Shown here piece by piece: positions 21,565-30,750 of a stretch of DNA of 33,356 bases. The stretch is taken from NCBI RefSeq assembly GCF_014649775.1, contig NZ_BMTR01000047.1, positions 1-33,356 of the forward strand, in the 5' to 3' direction. Under the pieces are notes generated by a model. It saw only the letters and a list, made by a program, of their open reading frames with translations, had not been told where the DNA came from and made no database searches. How positions within the stretch are numbered: the first letter of the stretch is position 1; every line of letters begins with the position of its first letter. The stretch is from Streptomyces longisporoflavus. GTDB taxonomy: Bacteria > Actinomycetota > Actinomycetes > Streptomycetales > Streptomycetaceae. The translations under genes and the position numbers were made by a program.

Positions 21565-24500
21565 CGCAGGCGTAGCCCCCGTGGGGTGGCGTGGAAGCCC
21601 GCTCCTTCCAGCAGGGGGGCGAAGGGCGAGGTCAGGGAGGACCCTCCGTTGACGCGCTCGACCGTGACCGTGCCGAGTGAACCCGCTCGGGCCGCCGCGG
21701 CGAGGGCTTCGGCGGCCATCTGCAGGCGGGCGTCCTCGGTGGCGGGCACGTCCTCCGGGGCCGATGGCCAGGCCAGCAGGGACTTGCCGCCGCGCTCCAT
21801 GTAGAGGGTCAGTTCGCCGTCGACCAGGACGACCAGCGAGCCTGCCTTGCGGCCCGGCTTGTGGCCCGCGTCGGTGGGCGGGTCGGGCCAGGGGAGCGCG
21901 GCTCCGTAGGCGTTGGCCGGGTCGGCGGCGGCCAGGACGAGGGCCTGGTTGTCCGAAGAGCGCGGGGAGTAGTTCATGGCGGACGGTGAACTGTCCGTGC
22001 GCTCGCGGGCGTTCGCCGCCGCACGCAGTCGGTCGACCGCGCCGTCCATGGCGAACTGGGCGGCGCCGAGTCCCTCGACGACATAACCGCGCCGCGCTTG
22101 TCCGCTGTCCTCGAAGGCGGACAGGACGCGATACGTCGCCGAGAAGCCGCCCTCGACTCCCTCGGCGGCGACCGCCCCGCGCGTGACCACACCGTGCCGG
22201 TCCAGGAGGGTGCGGGCCAGGGCGTGGGCGCGCAGTGTGGGGTCGGGCTCGTGGGCGGGGAGCAGCGACCAGCGGCCCGCGACGGTCGGCGGGCCCGTAC
22301 GCGAGGTGGGGCGGGCGGCGGCCGAGAGTGTTCCGTAGCGCCCGCGCGGGACGCTGCGCTTGGCACGGTGGGCGGTGGAGCCCGCGGTGCGGCCCGAGCC
22401 GAGGAGCGAGCGCATCGGGCCGAGCGTGTCGTTCGTGAGCCGTCCGGACCAGGCCAGGTCCCAGATCACGTCGGCCAGTTGGAGGTCGGAGGCCTCGGGG
22501 TGGGTGGTGGCACGGATCTGGTCGGCGATCTGCCGGAAGAACAGGCCGTACCCCCCGGAGAGGGTGTCGAGGACCGACTGGTGGAGCGCGGTGAGCTCCA
22601 GAGGGTGGGCCTGCGGCAGAAGCAGGGGCGCCGCGTCGGCGAGATACAGGGAGACCCAGCCGTCCTTGCCCGGCAGGGAACCGGACCCGGCCCACACCAC
22701 CTCGCCGGCCGCCGTGAGCTCGTCGAGCATCGCCGGGGCGTATCCGGAGACGCGGGAGGGCAGTACGAGCTTCTCCAGCGCGGACGCGGGAACCGTCGCT
22801 CCCTGCAATTGCTCGATGGCGCGCACCAGCCCGTCAAGGCCGCGCAGCCCGTGCCCGCTCAAGTGCTGCCACTGGGGCAGGAACTGGGCGAGCGCGGCGG
22901 GCGGCACCGGCTCCAGTTCGTGCCGGAGGGCTGCCAGGGAGCGGCGGCGCAGACGGCGAAGGACGGCCGCGTCGCACCACTCCTGGCCGATGCCCGCCGG
23001 ATGGAACTCTCCTTGTACGACACGTCCTGCCGCGGCAAGGCGTTGCAGCGCGCCTTCGGTGACCGCCGCGCCGAGGCCGAAGCGGGCTGCGGCCGTGGCG
23101 GAGGTGAAGGGGCCGTGCGTGCGCGCGAACCGGGCGATGAGGTCGCCGAGGGGGTCCTTGACCGGCTCGGTGAACGCCTCGGGGACACCGACCGGCAGCG
23201 CGGTGCCGAGCGCGTCGCGCAGGCGGCCCGCGTCCTCGATCGCCGCCCAGTGGTCGGTCCCGGCGATGCGGACCTGGATCGCGCGGCGGGCGGCGGCAAG
23301 CTCCTGCGCCCACTCCGGCTCTCCGCCGCGCTCGGCCAGCTCGGCGTCGGTGAGCGGCCCGAGGAGGCGCAGCAGGTCGGCGACGCCTTCGGCGTCCTTG
23401 ATGCGGCGGTCCTCCGTGCGCCACTGGAGTTCCTGCTCCAGTTCCGCGAGGACCTCGGCGTCGAGCAGTTCGCGCAGCTCTGCCTGGCCGAGGAGCTCGG
23501 AGAGCAGCCGGGAGTCGAGGGAGAGGGCGGCGGCGCGCCGCTCGGCGAGCGGCGAGTCGCCCTCGTACAGGAACTGCGCGACATAGCCGAACAGCAGCGA
23601 GCGGGCGAAGGGGGACGGCTCGGGGGTGGTGACCTCGACGAGGCGGACCTTGCGGGACTCGATGTCGCCCATCAGTTCCGTGAGGCCGGGGACGTCGAAG
23701 ACGTCCTGGAGGCACTCCCTGATCGCTTCCAGGACGATGGGGAACGACCCGAACTCGCTGGCCACTTGGAGCAGTTGTGCGGCGCGCTGGCGCTGCTGCC
23801 ACAGGGGGGTGCGCTTTCCGGGGCTGCGGCGGGGCAGCAGCAGCGCGCGGGCGGCACACTCGCGGAAGCGGGAGGCGAACAGGGCGGAGCCGCCCACCTG
23901 GTCGGTGACGATCTGGTTGACCTCGCCCTTGTCGAAGGCGACGTCTCCGGCTCCTACGGGCGCCTGTTCGTTGTCGTACCCTGGGGGTTGGTCGGTGGGC
24001 TCCTGGTCGAGCAGATCCAGGCTCATGAGGTCGGCGTCGGGCAGGCGCAGCACGATGCCGTCGTCGGCGTGCATGACCTGGGCGTCCATGCCATACCGCT
24101 CGGTCAGCCTGGAGGCGAGCGCGAGGGCCCAGGGCGCGTGCACCTGCGCGCCGAACGGGGAGTGCACCACGACCCGCCAGTCGCCCAGCTCGTCGCGGAA
24201 CCGCTCGACGACGATCGTGCGGTCGTCCGGGATGTGGCCGCAGGCCTCACGCTGTTCGGCGAGGTACGTCAGGACATTGTCGGCCGCCCAGTCGTCGAGG
24301 CCCGCGGACTGCAGGCGCACGCGCGCGTCGTCGCGTGTCAGGGAGCTGACCTCCCGGAGGAACGCGCCCACGGCACGGCCCAGTTCGAGCGGGCGGCCCA
24401 GCTGGTCGCCCTTCCAGAAGGGGAGCCGTCCGGGGACGCCGGGGGCGGGGGAGACGAGCACGCGGTCGCGGGTGATGTCCTCGATGCGCCAGGAACTGGT

Positions 24501-26246
24501 GCCGAGCGTGAAGACATCACCCACCCGCGATTCGTAGACCATCTCCTCGTCGAGCTCTCCGACGCGGCCTCCGCCCTTCTTGGGGTCGGCGCCGGCGAGG
24601 AAGACCCCGAAGAGGCCCCGGTCGGGAATCGTGCCTCCGGAGGTGACCGCGAGGCGCTGCGCGCCGGGGCGCCCGGTGACGGTCCCGGCGACGCGGTCCC
24701 AGACGACACGGGGGCGCAATTCGGCGAAGGCGTCGGACGGATAGCGGCCCGCGAGCATGTCCAGGACCGCCGTGAACGCCGACTCGGGGAGCGAGGCGAA
24801 GGAGGCGGCCCGGCGGACCAGGGCAAGGAGGTCGTCGACCTGCCAGGTGTCGAGGGAGACCGTCGCGACGAGCTGCTGCGCAAGGACGTCCAGGGGGTTG
24901 GCCGGGATACGCAGCGACTCGATGGAGCCGGTCCGCATCCGTTCGGTGACCACGGCGGCCTGCACCAGGTCCCCCCGGTACTTGGGGAAGACGACGCCGG
25001 TGGAGACCGCGCCCACCTGGTGTCCCGCGCGGCCGACCCGCTGCAGCCCGGAGGCAACGGAGGGCGGTGACTCGACCTGGACCACGAGGTCGACCGCGCC
25101 CATGTCGATGCCGAGCTCCAGGCTGGACGTGGCGACGACGGCGGGCAGGCGGCCTGCCTTCAGGTCCTCCTCGACGAGCGCGCGCTGCTCCTTGGAGACC
25201 GAGCCGTGGTGGGCCCGGGCGAGGACCGGCGGGGCGCCCTTGGCCGCGCCCGACTCGGCCATCAGCTCCGCGGGAGAGTGGTCCTCGGGGAGGGGTTCTC
25301 CCGTCGCGCGTTCGTACGCGATCTCGTTCAGCCTGTTGCACAGGCGCTCCGCGAGGCGGCGTGAGTTGGCGAAAACGATCGTCGAGCGGTGCGCCTGGAC
25401 GAGGTCGGTGATGCGCTCCTCGACGTGCGGCCAGATCGAGGGACGCTCCGCGCCCTGGTCGGAGTCGGCGGCCGGGGAACCGCCCAGCTCCCCGAGATCC
25501 TCGACCGGGACGACCACCGAGAGGTCGAACTCCTTGCCGGACGGCGGCTGGACGATCTCCACCCTGCGCTGCGGGGACAGATAGCGCGCCACCTCGTCCA
25601 CCGGACGGACCGTCGCCGACAGGCCGATGCGGCGGGCGGGCCTGGGCAGAAGTTCGTCGAGCCGCTCCAGGGAGAGGGCGAGATGCGCGCCGCGCTTCGT
25701 GCCCGCGACGGCGTGCACCTCGTCCAGGATCACCGTCTCGATGCCCGTCAGCGCGTCCCTCGCGGCGGAGGTGAGCATCAGGAAGAGCGACTCGGGTGTG
25801 GTGATCAGGATGTCCGGCGGGCGCGTGGACAGGGCACGGCGCTCGGCGGGCGGGGTGTCGCCGGAACGGATGCCGACCCGCACTTCCGGTTCGGGGCGCC
25901 CGAGGCGCACGGACTCCTGGCGGATGCCGGTCAGCGGGCTGCGCAGGTTGCGCTCCACGTCGACCGCGAGGGCCTTGAGCGGAGACACGTACAGCACGCG
26001 GCAGCGCTTCTTGGGGTCGGCGGGCGGCGGGGTCGAGGCCAGCTGGTCGAGGGCCGCGAGGAAGGCGGCCAGCGTCTTGCCCGAGCCGGTGGGCGCGACG
26101 ACCAGCACGTCCGAGCCCTCGCCGATTGCCTTCCACGCCCCGGCCTGCGCGGACGTGGGCGCGGAGAAGGCCCCCGTGAACCAGCTGCGGGTCGCGGGGG
26201 AGAACCCGTCAAGGGCACTGTGGGCACTGGGTGCGGACCTGACCAT
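21558..26246 (-). CDS. lhr: Lhr-family ATP-dependent helicase
   Basis: The 1562-residue protein is a superfamily 2 helicase of the large Lhr type, a 3'-to-5' DNA/RNA-DNA translocase implicated in DNA repair. The first RecA-like lobe has Walker A APTGSGKT (51–58), motif II DEVH (175–178) and motif III SAT (210–212). The second lobe has TSSLELGIDMG and QRVGRAGHQ. These are followed by the Lhr winged-helix and signature region (Lhr core to about 860) and a long C-terminal part of about 600 residues, the full-length bacterial form. ATG 26246 (MVRSAPSAHSALDGF) is preferred to an upstream ATG 26327, which would overlap the divergent AraC gene; no strong ribosome binding site distinguishes them. nei2 lies downstream on the same strand. 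Confidence 0.94.
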   Translation of the reverse strand: MVRSAPSAHSALDGFSPATRSWFTGAFSAPTSAQAGAWKAIGEGSDVLVVAPTGSGKTLAAFLAALDQLASTPPPADPKKRCRVLYVSPLKALAVDVERNLRSPLTGIRQESVRLGRPEPEVRVGIRSGDTPPAERRALSTRPPDILITTPESLFLMLTSAARDALTGIETVILDEVHAVAGTKRGAHLALSLERLDELLPRPARRIGLSATVRPVDEVARYLSPQRRVEIVQPPSGKEFDLSVVVPVEDLGELGGSPAADSDQGAERPSIWPHVEERITDLVQAHRSTIVFANSRRLAERLCNRLNEIAYERATGEPLPEDHSPAELMAESGAAKGAPPVLARAHHGSVSKEQRALVEEDLKAGRLPAVVATSSLELGIDMGAVDLVVQVESPPSVASGLQRVGRAGHQVGAVSTGVVFPKYRGDLVQAAVVTERMRTGSIESLRIPANPLDVLAQQLVATVSLDTWQVDDLLALVRRAASFASLPESAFTAVLDMLAGRYPSDAFAELRPRVVWDRVAGTVTGRPGAQRLAVTSGGTIPDRGLFGVFLAGADPKKGGGRVGELDEEMVYESRVGDVFTLGTSSWRIEDITRDRVLVSPAPGVPGRLPFWKGDQLGRPLELGRAVGAFLREVSSLTRDDARVRLQSAGLDDWAADNVLTYLAEQREACGHIPDDRTIVVERFRDELGDWRVVVHSPFGAQVHAPWALALASRLTERYGMDAQVMHADDGIVLRLPDADLMSLDLLDQEPTDQPPGYDNEQAPVGAGDVAFDKGEVNQIVTDQVGGSALFASRFRECAARALLLPRRSPGKRTPLWQQRQRAAQLLQVASEFGSFPIVLEAIRECLQDVFDVPGLTELMGDIESRKVRLVEVTTPEPSPFARSLLFGYVAQFLYEGDSPLAERRAAALSLDSRLLSELLGQAELRELLDAEVLAELEQELQWRTEDRRIKDAEGVADLLRLLGPLTDAELAERGGEPEWAQELAAARRAIQVRIAGTDHWAAIEDAGRLRDALGTALPVGVPEAFTEPVKDPLGDLIARFARTHGPFTSATAAARFGLGAAVTEGALQRLAAAGRVVQGEFHPAGIGQEWCDAAVLRRLRRRSLAALRHELEPVPPAALAQFLPQWQHLSGHGLRGLDGLVRAIEQLQGATVPASALEKLVLPSRVSGYAPAMLDELTAAGEVVWAGSGSLPGKDGWVSLYLADAAPLLLPQAHPLELTALHQSVLDTLSGGYGLFFRQIADQIRATTHPEASDLQLADVIWDLAWSGRLTNDTLGPMRSLLGSGRTAGSTAHRAKRSVPRGRYGTLSAAARPTSRTGPPTVAGRWSLLPAHEPDPTLRAHALARTLLDRHGVVTRGAVAAEGVEGGFSATYRVLSAFEDSGQARRGYVVEGLGAAQFAMDGAVDRLRAAANARERTDSSPSAMNYSPRSSDNQALVLAAADPANAYGAALPWPDPPTDAGHKPGRKAGSLVVLVDGELTLYMERGGKSLLAWPSAPEDVPATEDARLQMAAEALAAAARAGSLGTVTVERVNGGSSLTSPFAPLLEGAGFHATPRGLRLRA

Positions 26247-26325
26247 GACCCCATCGTGCACCTCGCCACTGACAACTGCGCCGACCTGCGGAAAAGGGTT
26301 TGCGTGGCTGACGCAGAATGGGGTC

Positions 26326-27219
26326 ATGGCAGGTTCGGCGGAACAGGCGAGGCACTGGCGGTACGCGGAGCTGCCGGGGGTCGACCTGCTGCGTGCCCAC
26401 TACATCAGCAAGACGTTCGTACGGCACACCCACGAGCACTTCGTGATCGCCGCGATCGCCGAAGGCGTCGACGTCTTCCGGCACGGCGGAGCCGAACAGC
26501 ATGCCGGGCCGGGGACCCTCGCCTTGGTCAATCCCGACACCATGCACACGGGCCGGGCCGGCGGACCCGGCGGATGGCGGTACGGGGTGGTCTATCCGTC
26601 GCCGGATCTGGTCGCCGCCATCGCCGCCGAGACCACCGCCATTCGGGGGGCCCCGGGCTTCGTCCGTCCGGTCTTCGAGGATCCGTACGCCGTGTCTCTC
26701 GTCCACCGGGTGCTGGGGGCTGCCGAGGAGGGCAACGCGCTCGCCGCCGACACGCTGCTGCGGGTGGCCGTGACCCGGCTGCTCCGGTTGAACGGGGGGC
26801 CGCTGCCGCAGCGTGCCGTGCGCACGGCGGGCGCGAGGAACGCGGCACGCGCGCGTGAGGTCCTGGAGGAGCGTCTTGCCGACCCACCGAGCCTTCAGCG
26901 GCTCGCGGCCGAACTGGGAGTGGGCTCGTTCGCCCTGCTGAGGGCCTTCCGCGAGGTGTACGGGATGCCCCCGCACACATGGCTCATCGACGCGCGCGTG
27001 CGTGCCGCACGGCGTCTCCTGGACGCGGGGACGGCGCCCGCGGAGGCGGCCGTCGCCGTGGGCTTCACCGACCAGCCACACCTCAACCGGCACTTCGGGA
27101 GGATCGTCGGGGTGCCGCCGGGGGCCTACCAGCGCGAGCGCAAGAACGTACAAGACCGGGAGTCGGCCCTGCTCGTACCGTCCGGTGTGTGGCAGAACAG
27201 ACGACACCCGCAGACATAA
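26326..27219 (+). CDS. AraC-family transcriptional regulator
   Basis: The 297-residue regulator has an N-terminal cupin-like sensing domain (about 15–100) with the metal/ligand-site style segments FVRHTHEHFVI (31–41) and LVNPDTMHTG (67–76). A C-terminal double helix-turn-helix lies at about 185–275 (LQRLAAELGVGSFALLRAFREVYGMPP, then AVAVGFTDQPHLNRHFGRIVGVPPGAYQ), the standard AraC signature. ATG 26326 is 79 bp from the divergent lhr start. The azlC start lies inside its 3' end, so the two are translationally coupled and AraC most likely controls the exporter in response to an amino acid. An out-of-frame ATG at 26318 was not used. Confidence 0.92.
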   Translation: MAGSAEQARHWRYAELPGVDLLRAHYISKTFVRHTHEHFVIAAIAEGVDVFRHGGAEQHAGPGTLALVNPDTMHTGRAGGPGGWRYGVVYPSPDLVAAIAAETTAIRGAPGFVRPVFEDPYAVSLVHRVLGAAEEGNALAADTLLRVAVTRLLRLNGGPLPQRAVRTAGARNAARAREVLEERLADPPSLQRLAAELGVGSFALLRAFREVYGMPPHTWLIDARVRAARRLLDAGTAPAEAAVAVGFTDQPHLNRHFGRIVGVPPGAYQRERKNVQDRESALLVPSGVWQNRRHPQT

Positions 27220-28094
27220 GAGCCGGTCTCCCGGCAGACACGACAGCAGGCCTCCCGACGGACGGGGCAGCAGGCCTCCCGGCGGACAAGGCAGCAGAGC
27301 TCCCGGCAGAGACGACGGGCGACCGCACTCCGGAGAAGCCCGATTCCGCCGTGGTCCGCGACGCCCTCGGCGTCGGGGTCGCCGTCGGACTCTCCGGCTT
27401 CGCCTTCGGAGTGACCTCGGCGGGCAGCGGCCTCACCGTGCTGCAGACCTGTGCGCTCAGCCTGCTGGTCTTCACCGGCGCCTCGCAGTTCGCGCTGGTC
27501 GGAGCGCTCGCAGGCGGCGGAAACCCGTTCACCGCCGCAGCCGGCGCCTTCTTCCTCGGCGTACGCAACGCGTTCTACGGACTGCGGCTCTCGCAGCTAC
27601 TGGCCCTCCCGCGCGCGGTGCGCCCGTTCGCCGCGCACTGGGTCATCGACGAGACCACCGCCGTCTCTCTCGCACAGCCGACCCGGCGCTCGGCCCGCAT
27701 CGGCTTCACGGTCACCGGACTGAGCCTCTACCTGTTGTGGAACCTCACCACGCTGCTCGGCGCGCTCGGCGCCGAGGCCATCGGCGACACCGATGTGTGG
27801 GGGCTCGACGCCGCGGGGCCCGCGGTCTTCCTGGCACTCCTCGCGCCGATGCTGCGTACGACCACGGAGCGGGCCGTGGCGGCGATCGCGGTCGTCGCGG
27901 GGCTCGGCCTGCTGCCCGTGCTTCCCGCCGGAGTGCCGGTCCTGGTGGCCGCGCTCGCGGCGCCGGTCGTGCTCTACGTAGAGGGCCGCAGAAGCGCGGC
28001 CAAGCGCGTCACCGAGGCAGGCGCCGACGACGACGCACCTCCCAACGAGGCGCAGAACGCACGCCCCGACGAGGCGCAGAAGGGGGACCGGTGA
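27189..28094 (+). CDS. azlC: AzlC-family branched-chain amino-acid exporter, large subunit
   Basis: The 301-residue membrane protein contains the AzlC family core (about 55–275): VAVGLSGFAFGVTSAGSGL, CALSLLVFTGASQFALVGAL, FFLGVRNAFYGLRLS and the WVIDETTAVSLAQ motif, with five or six membrane helices. AzlC and AzlD together export branched-chain amino acids or related compounds. GTG 27189 lies inside the end of the AraC gene, with only a poor ribosome binding site. The resulting roughly 50-residue N-terminus carries four copies of an 8-residue AGLPAD-like repeat and is not part of the family. GTG near 27351 is an alternative start that would remove this extension. The stop overlaps the azlD start (GTGA). 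Confidence 0.88.
   Translation: MAEQTTPADIRAGLPADTTAGLPTDGAAGLPADKAAELPAETTGDRTPEKPDSAVVRDALGVGVAVGLSGFAFGVTSAGSGLTVLQTCALSLLVFTGASQFALVGALAGGGNPFTAAAGAFFLGVRNAFYGLRLSQLLALPRAVRPFAAHWVIDETTAVSLAQPTRRSARIGFTVTGLSLYLLWNLTTLLGALGAEAIGDTDVWGLDAAGPAVFLALLAPMLRTTTERAVAAIAVVAGLGLLPVLPAGVPVLVAALAAPVVLYVEGRRSAAKRVTEAGADDDAPPNEAQNARPDEAQKGDR
27221..27316 (+). repeat. Four 24-bp tandem repeats at the araC/azlC junction
   Basis: Units begin at 27221, 27245, 27269 and 27293, right after the AraC stop codon. Read in the azlC frame they give AGLPADTT, AGLPTDGA, AGLPADKA and AELPAETT. The period is a multiple of three, so copy-number change would keep azlC in frame. Confidence 0.92.
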
Positions 28095-28399
28095 ACATCT
28101 GGATCGCGATCGGCGTGACCGTCGTCGGTTGTTACCTCGTCAAGCTCGCGGGCCTGCTGGTACCCGTGGGCGCCCTGGAACGTCCGCTCGTGAAGCGCAT
28201 GGCCGCCCTGCTGCCCGTGGCACTGCTGGCCGCCCTCACGGCTCAGCAGGCCTTCGCCGACGGACGGGTCCTGCAGCTCGACGCGAAGGCCGCGGGCCTC
28301 GCGGCCGCTGCCGTGGCGCTGCTGATGCGTGCCCCGTTCCTGGTCGTCATCGCGGCTGCCGTGGTCGTCACCGCGGGGGTGCGCGCGCTCACGGGCTGA
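28091..28399 (+). CDS. azlD: AzlD-family exporter subunit
   Basis: The 102-residue protein has four hydrophobic segments and the AzlD pattern CYLVKLAGLLVP, followed by PLVKRMAALLPVALLAALTAQQAF. It is the small partner of AzlC in amino-acid export. GTG 28091 overlaps the azlC stop and has AGGGGG about 5 bases upstream, so the two subunits are made together. No hairpin terminator is visible after it, only a CTCCCCTTGC direct repeat at about 28409–28430. Confidence 0.92.
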   Translation: MNIWIAIGVTVVGCYLVKLAGLLVPVGALERPLVKRMAALLPVALLAALTAQQAFADGRVLQLDAKAAGLAAAAVALLMRAPFLVVIAAAVVVTAGVRALTG

Positions 28400-28523
28400 C
28401 CGTTTGTCTCCCCTTGCCTCCCCTTGCCTCTCCGCGGCCTCGAACACCCGATCCCGTCGTGTACAGGTCCCGTGGGTAATGTGGCGCGTCACCAGCGCGG
28501 CCCGCCCCCGGAGAGGAGACACC

Positions 28524-29741
28524 ATGCCGCTGTCCTCCGAAGCCAGGGCCCTCGCGGCGCGCTGTGAGCCCGGGGTCAATGAACTGGCCCGCAGGATGAC
28601 CCGCGGATCGTTCGAGGAACTGCCCGGATACGCCGAGCTCCCCGACGACGTGAAGGACGTGGAGATGGCGGCGACCGCCCGCCATGGAGTGCGCCTCTTC
28701 CTGCGCCGCGTCACCGGTCAGTCCGCCAGCCACCGCCTCTTCCGCGAGCGGGCCGCACAGCGCGCGGAAGAGGGCATGCCGCTGCACTTGCTGCTGCGTA
28801 CGCACGCTGTGGGTGTCTACGTCCTGTGGCAGGCGCTGCGCGACGTGGCGCGTCCCGGCGAGGAAGCGGCCCTCCTGGAACTGGTGGACGTGCTGCTGCA
28901 ATCGCACTCCGCCATCGTCGGGACCGTGGCCGAGACCTACCTGGACGAGCGCTCCGCCCTGGAAGCCGAACAGCGAGCCGAGCGCAGTTCGCTGGTCCGC
29001 GGGCTGCTCGACGGGATGGTGCCGCCCGGCCATACGCTCCTCGACCAACTGCGCATGACCGGGCCCGCGCTCGTCCTCGCGATCGGCCTCGACGGGGCGC
29101 CGGCCGAAGGGCCCGTGGCGGTGCGGCGGCGGCTGCGGCGCGTACAGACCGCCCTGGACCGCGCCTTCGGCGTGGAGGTGCTTGCCCTTCTGGAGGCCGG
29201 TGGCGGGCGGGTCGTCGTGCCCAAGGAGTGCCGGCCGCCCGAGGACCTGCCGCGCCGCCTCAGCAAGGCCTGCGACCTTCCCGTACGGGTGGCCGCCGTG
29301 GACGCCGCGAGGCCCGAAGCCGTGACCGACGCGGCCCGTACCGCGACCGAGATACTGCGCATCACGCGCGCGTGCGGGATGCCTCCCGGACTGCACCGCA
29401 TGGACGACGTGCTGCTGGAGTACCACCTCTCCCGCCGCAACGAGAGCAGCCACCTCATCTCCGCGCTGCTCGACCCGGTCGCCGACCGTCCCGAGCTTCT
29501 GGAGACGCTGCGCGTCCACCTCGCCCATCAGCAGGAACGCAGGGCGACCGCCGCCGCCCTCGGCCTGCATCCCAACACCGTCGACAACCGTCTCGCGAAG
29601 ATCGGCGAACGCACCGGCATCGACCTGTCGGCGCCGCGCGGCACGGCGCTGGCCATCGCGGCGCTGCTGTTGAGAGAGTCGGAAGCGGCCTCCTCCGGAG
29701 AGGGGCCGTGCTCAGGAGATGGGCCGCCCGTACGCCCGTAG
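28524..29741 (+). CDS. PucR/CdaR-like transcriptional regulator
   Basis: The 405-residue protein has an N-terminal helical domain (about 5–150) resembling the RsbRD-like N-terminus found in this group, a middle GGDEF-like region (about 170–290), and a C-terminal PucR helix-turn-helix (about 322–385) with ELLETLRVHLAHQQERRATAAALGLHPNTVDNRLAKI-type sequence (motif RATAAALGLHPNTVDNRL at 340–357). Such regulators usually sense metabolites; the ligand and targets are unknown. ATG 28524 has a GGAGAGGAG site just upstream. It may act on azlCD or on the next convergent gene, but nothing in the sequence proves this. Its last 30 bp overlap the 3' end of the convergent gene. Confidence 0.88.
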   Translation: MPLSSEARALAARCEPGVNELARRMTRGSFEELPGYAELPDDVKDVEMAATARHGVRLFLRRVTGQSASHRLFRERAAQRAEEGMPLHLLLRTHAVGVYVLWQALRDVARPGEEAALLELVDVLLQSHSAIVGTVAETYLDERSALEAEQRAERSSLVRGLLDGMVPPGHTLLDQLRMTGPALVLAIGLDGAPAEGPVAVRRRLRRVQTALDRAFGVEVLALLEAGGGRVVVPKECRPPEDLPRRLSKACDLPVRVAAVDAARPEAVTDAARTATEILRITRACGMPPGLHRMDDVLLEYHLSRRNESSHLISALLDPVADRPELLETLRVHLAHQQERRATAAALGLHPNTVDNRLAKIGERTGIDLSAPRGTALAIAALLLRESEAASSGEGPCSGDGPPVRP

Positions 29742-30671
29742 CGTGCGCAGCGCCTCGATGGTGACGATCGGGCGCGCTTCGAGGGCGCTGCCAGGCGCCC
29801 ACTGCCGCCAGCGAACGGGCCAGCCGCCGTCCTCCTGTTGCTCCTGCTCGAGGAAGTCCAGGGAGCGCGTCATCTCCTCATCGGTGAACCACGCGCGCGC
29901 GAGCGACTCGGGAGCCTTCGCGTAGTCGTGCGCGAAGTGGTGCTCACCCGGGGCGTAGCCGGGCGCCACGGGATACGCGTCCAGCTCCCCGGGATCGAGC
30001 GCCACGAGACGCTGCTCCCGGACGATCCTGCCGAGGCGGTCGGCGGCCGCCTCCGCGCGCGGGCGGTCGGGCGCCCCGTCGAGGAACGCGACGGCCGCAT
30101 GGATCTCGTACGGATGGGACTTCTCGAGGGACTCGACGGCGGCCCAGCAGAAGTCGGTGGCCCTGAACAGCCAGGCGTGCCAGACCTCGTTGCGGTGCAA
30201 AAGGCCCACTACGGGGCCGGTGGCCAGGAGTTCGCTCGGCGGGTCGTCCACCACGGGCACGAAGGGGGCCGAGGGGTAGCCGCGCTGACTCGGACGGATC
30301 GCCGGAAGCGCGCCGTCGGACGTCGAAACCGAGGTCAGATAGCGGCACACCCGCTCCGCCCGCTGCCCGCCGCAGCGTCGGATGGAGTCCAGGACGCGCA
30401 GTGCGTGCCCGACGTGCAGGGGCTGGCTCACGGGGCCGCGCAGATCCGGTTCGAGCGCATATCCGTACCCGCCGTCCCCGGTGCCGTACGCGGCCAGGGC
30501 GCTCTCGACCGCGTCGGCCAGCGGGTCGGGCCCGGCACCCCCGCCCGTGGCGCTCAGGAAGTGGTACGCGAAACGCCGCTGCTCGAGGACGCGTGCGGTG
30601 AGCCAGACGAAGTGCTCGGCGCGTGCGACCGGTGAGGGCGCGGCGTGCGGGGATGCTCCGGTTTCGGCCAT
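29712..30671 (-). CDS. Uncharacterised protein with alpha/alpha-toroid-like motifs
   Basis: The 319-residue protein has no signal peptide or membrane segment. Two Gly/Asp-rich motifs, DGGYGYALEPD (about 66–76) and QQEDGGWPVRW (about 282–292), resemble the repeats of prenyltransferase/squalene-cyclase alpha/alpha toroid folds. Between them lie conserved-looking HAWLFRATDFCWAAVESL and HHFAHDYAKAPES. The DxDD catalytic motif of class II terpene cyclases is not seen, so a cyclase function is not supported. ATG 30671 is chosen at MAETGASPHAAP. No ribosome binding site is visible, but a TACGGT element lies 6 bases upstream on the minus strand. It is divergent from DUF3046 and overlaps the PucR-like gene tail to tail by 30 bp. 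Confidence 0.75.
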   Translation of the reverse strand: MAETGASPHAAPSPVARAEHFVWLTARVLEQRRFAYHFLSATGGGAGPDPLADAVESALAAYGTGDGGYGYALEPDLRGPVSQPLHVGHALRVLDSIRRCGGQRAERVCRYLTSVSTSDGALPAIRPSQRGYPSAPFVPVVDDPPSELLATGPVVGLLHRNEVWHAWLFRATDFCWAAVESLEKSHPYEIHAAVAFLDGAPDRPRAEAAADRLGRIVREQRLVALDPGELDAYPVAPGYAPGEHHFAHDYAKAPESLARAWFTDEEMTRSLDFLEQEQQEDGGWPVRWRQWAPGSALEARPIVTIEALRTLRAYGRPIS

Positions 30672-30750
30672 GCACAGACCGTAGGCCGGAAAGCGCCTTC
30701 GGTGAGCCCCTCGCGTCGGGCTGCACTCCCAAGGGCGTGATACTGGAGGC

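Noticed and set aside
21179..21652. Plus-strand open frames across the nei2–lhr gap
   Set aside because: No ribosome binding site, no domain, overlap with the end of lhr and low-complexity composition. The palindromes describe this DNA better than coding does.
22098..25070. A 990-codon plus-strand frame inside lhr
   Set aside because: It lies opposite intact helicase motifs, has low-complexity Gly/Arg/Glu sequence and no recognisable domain.
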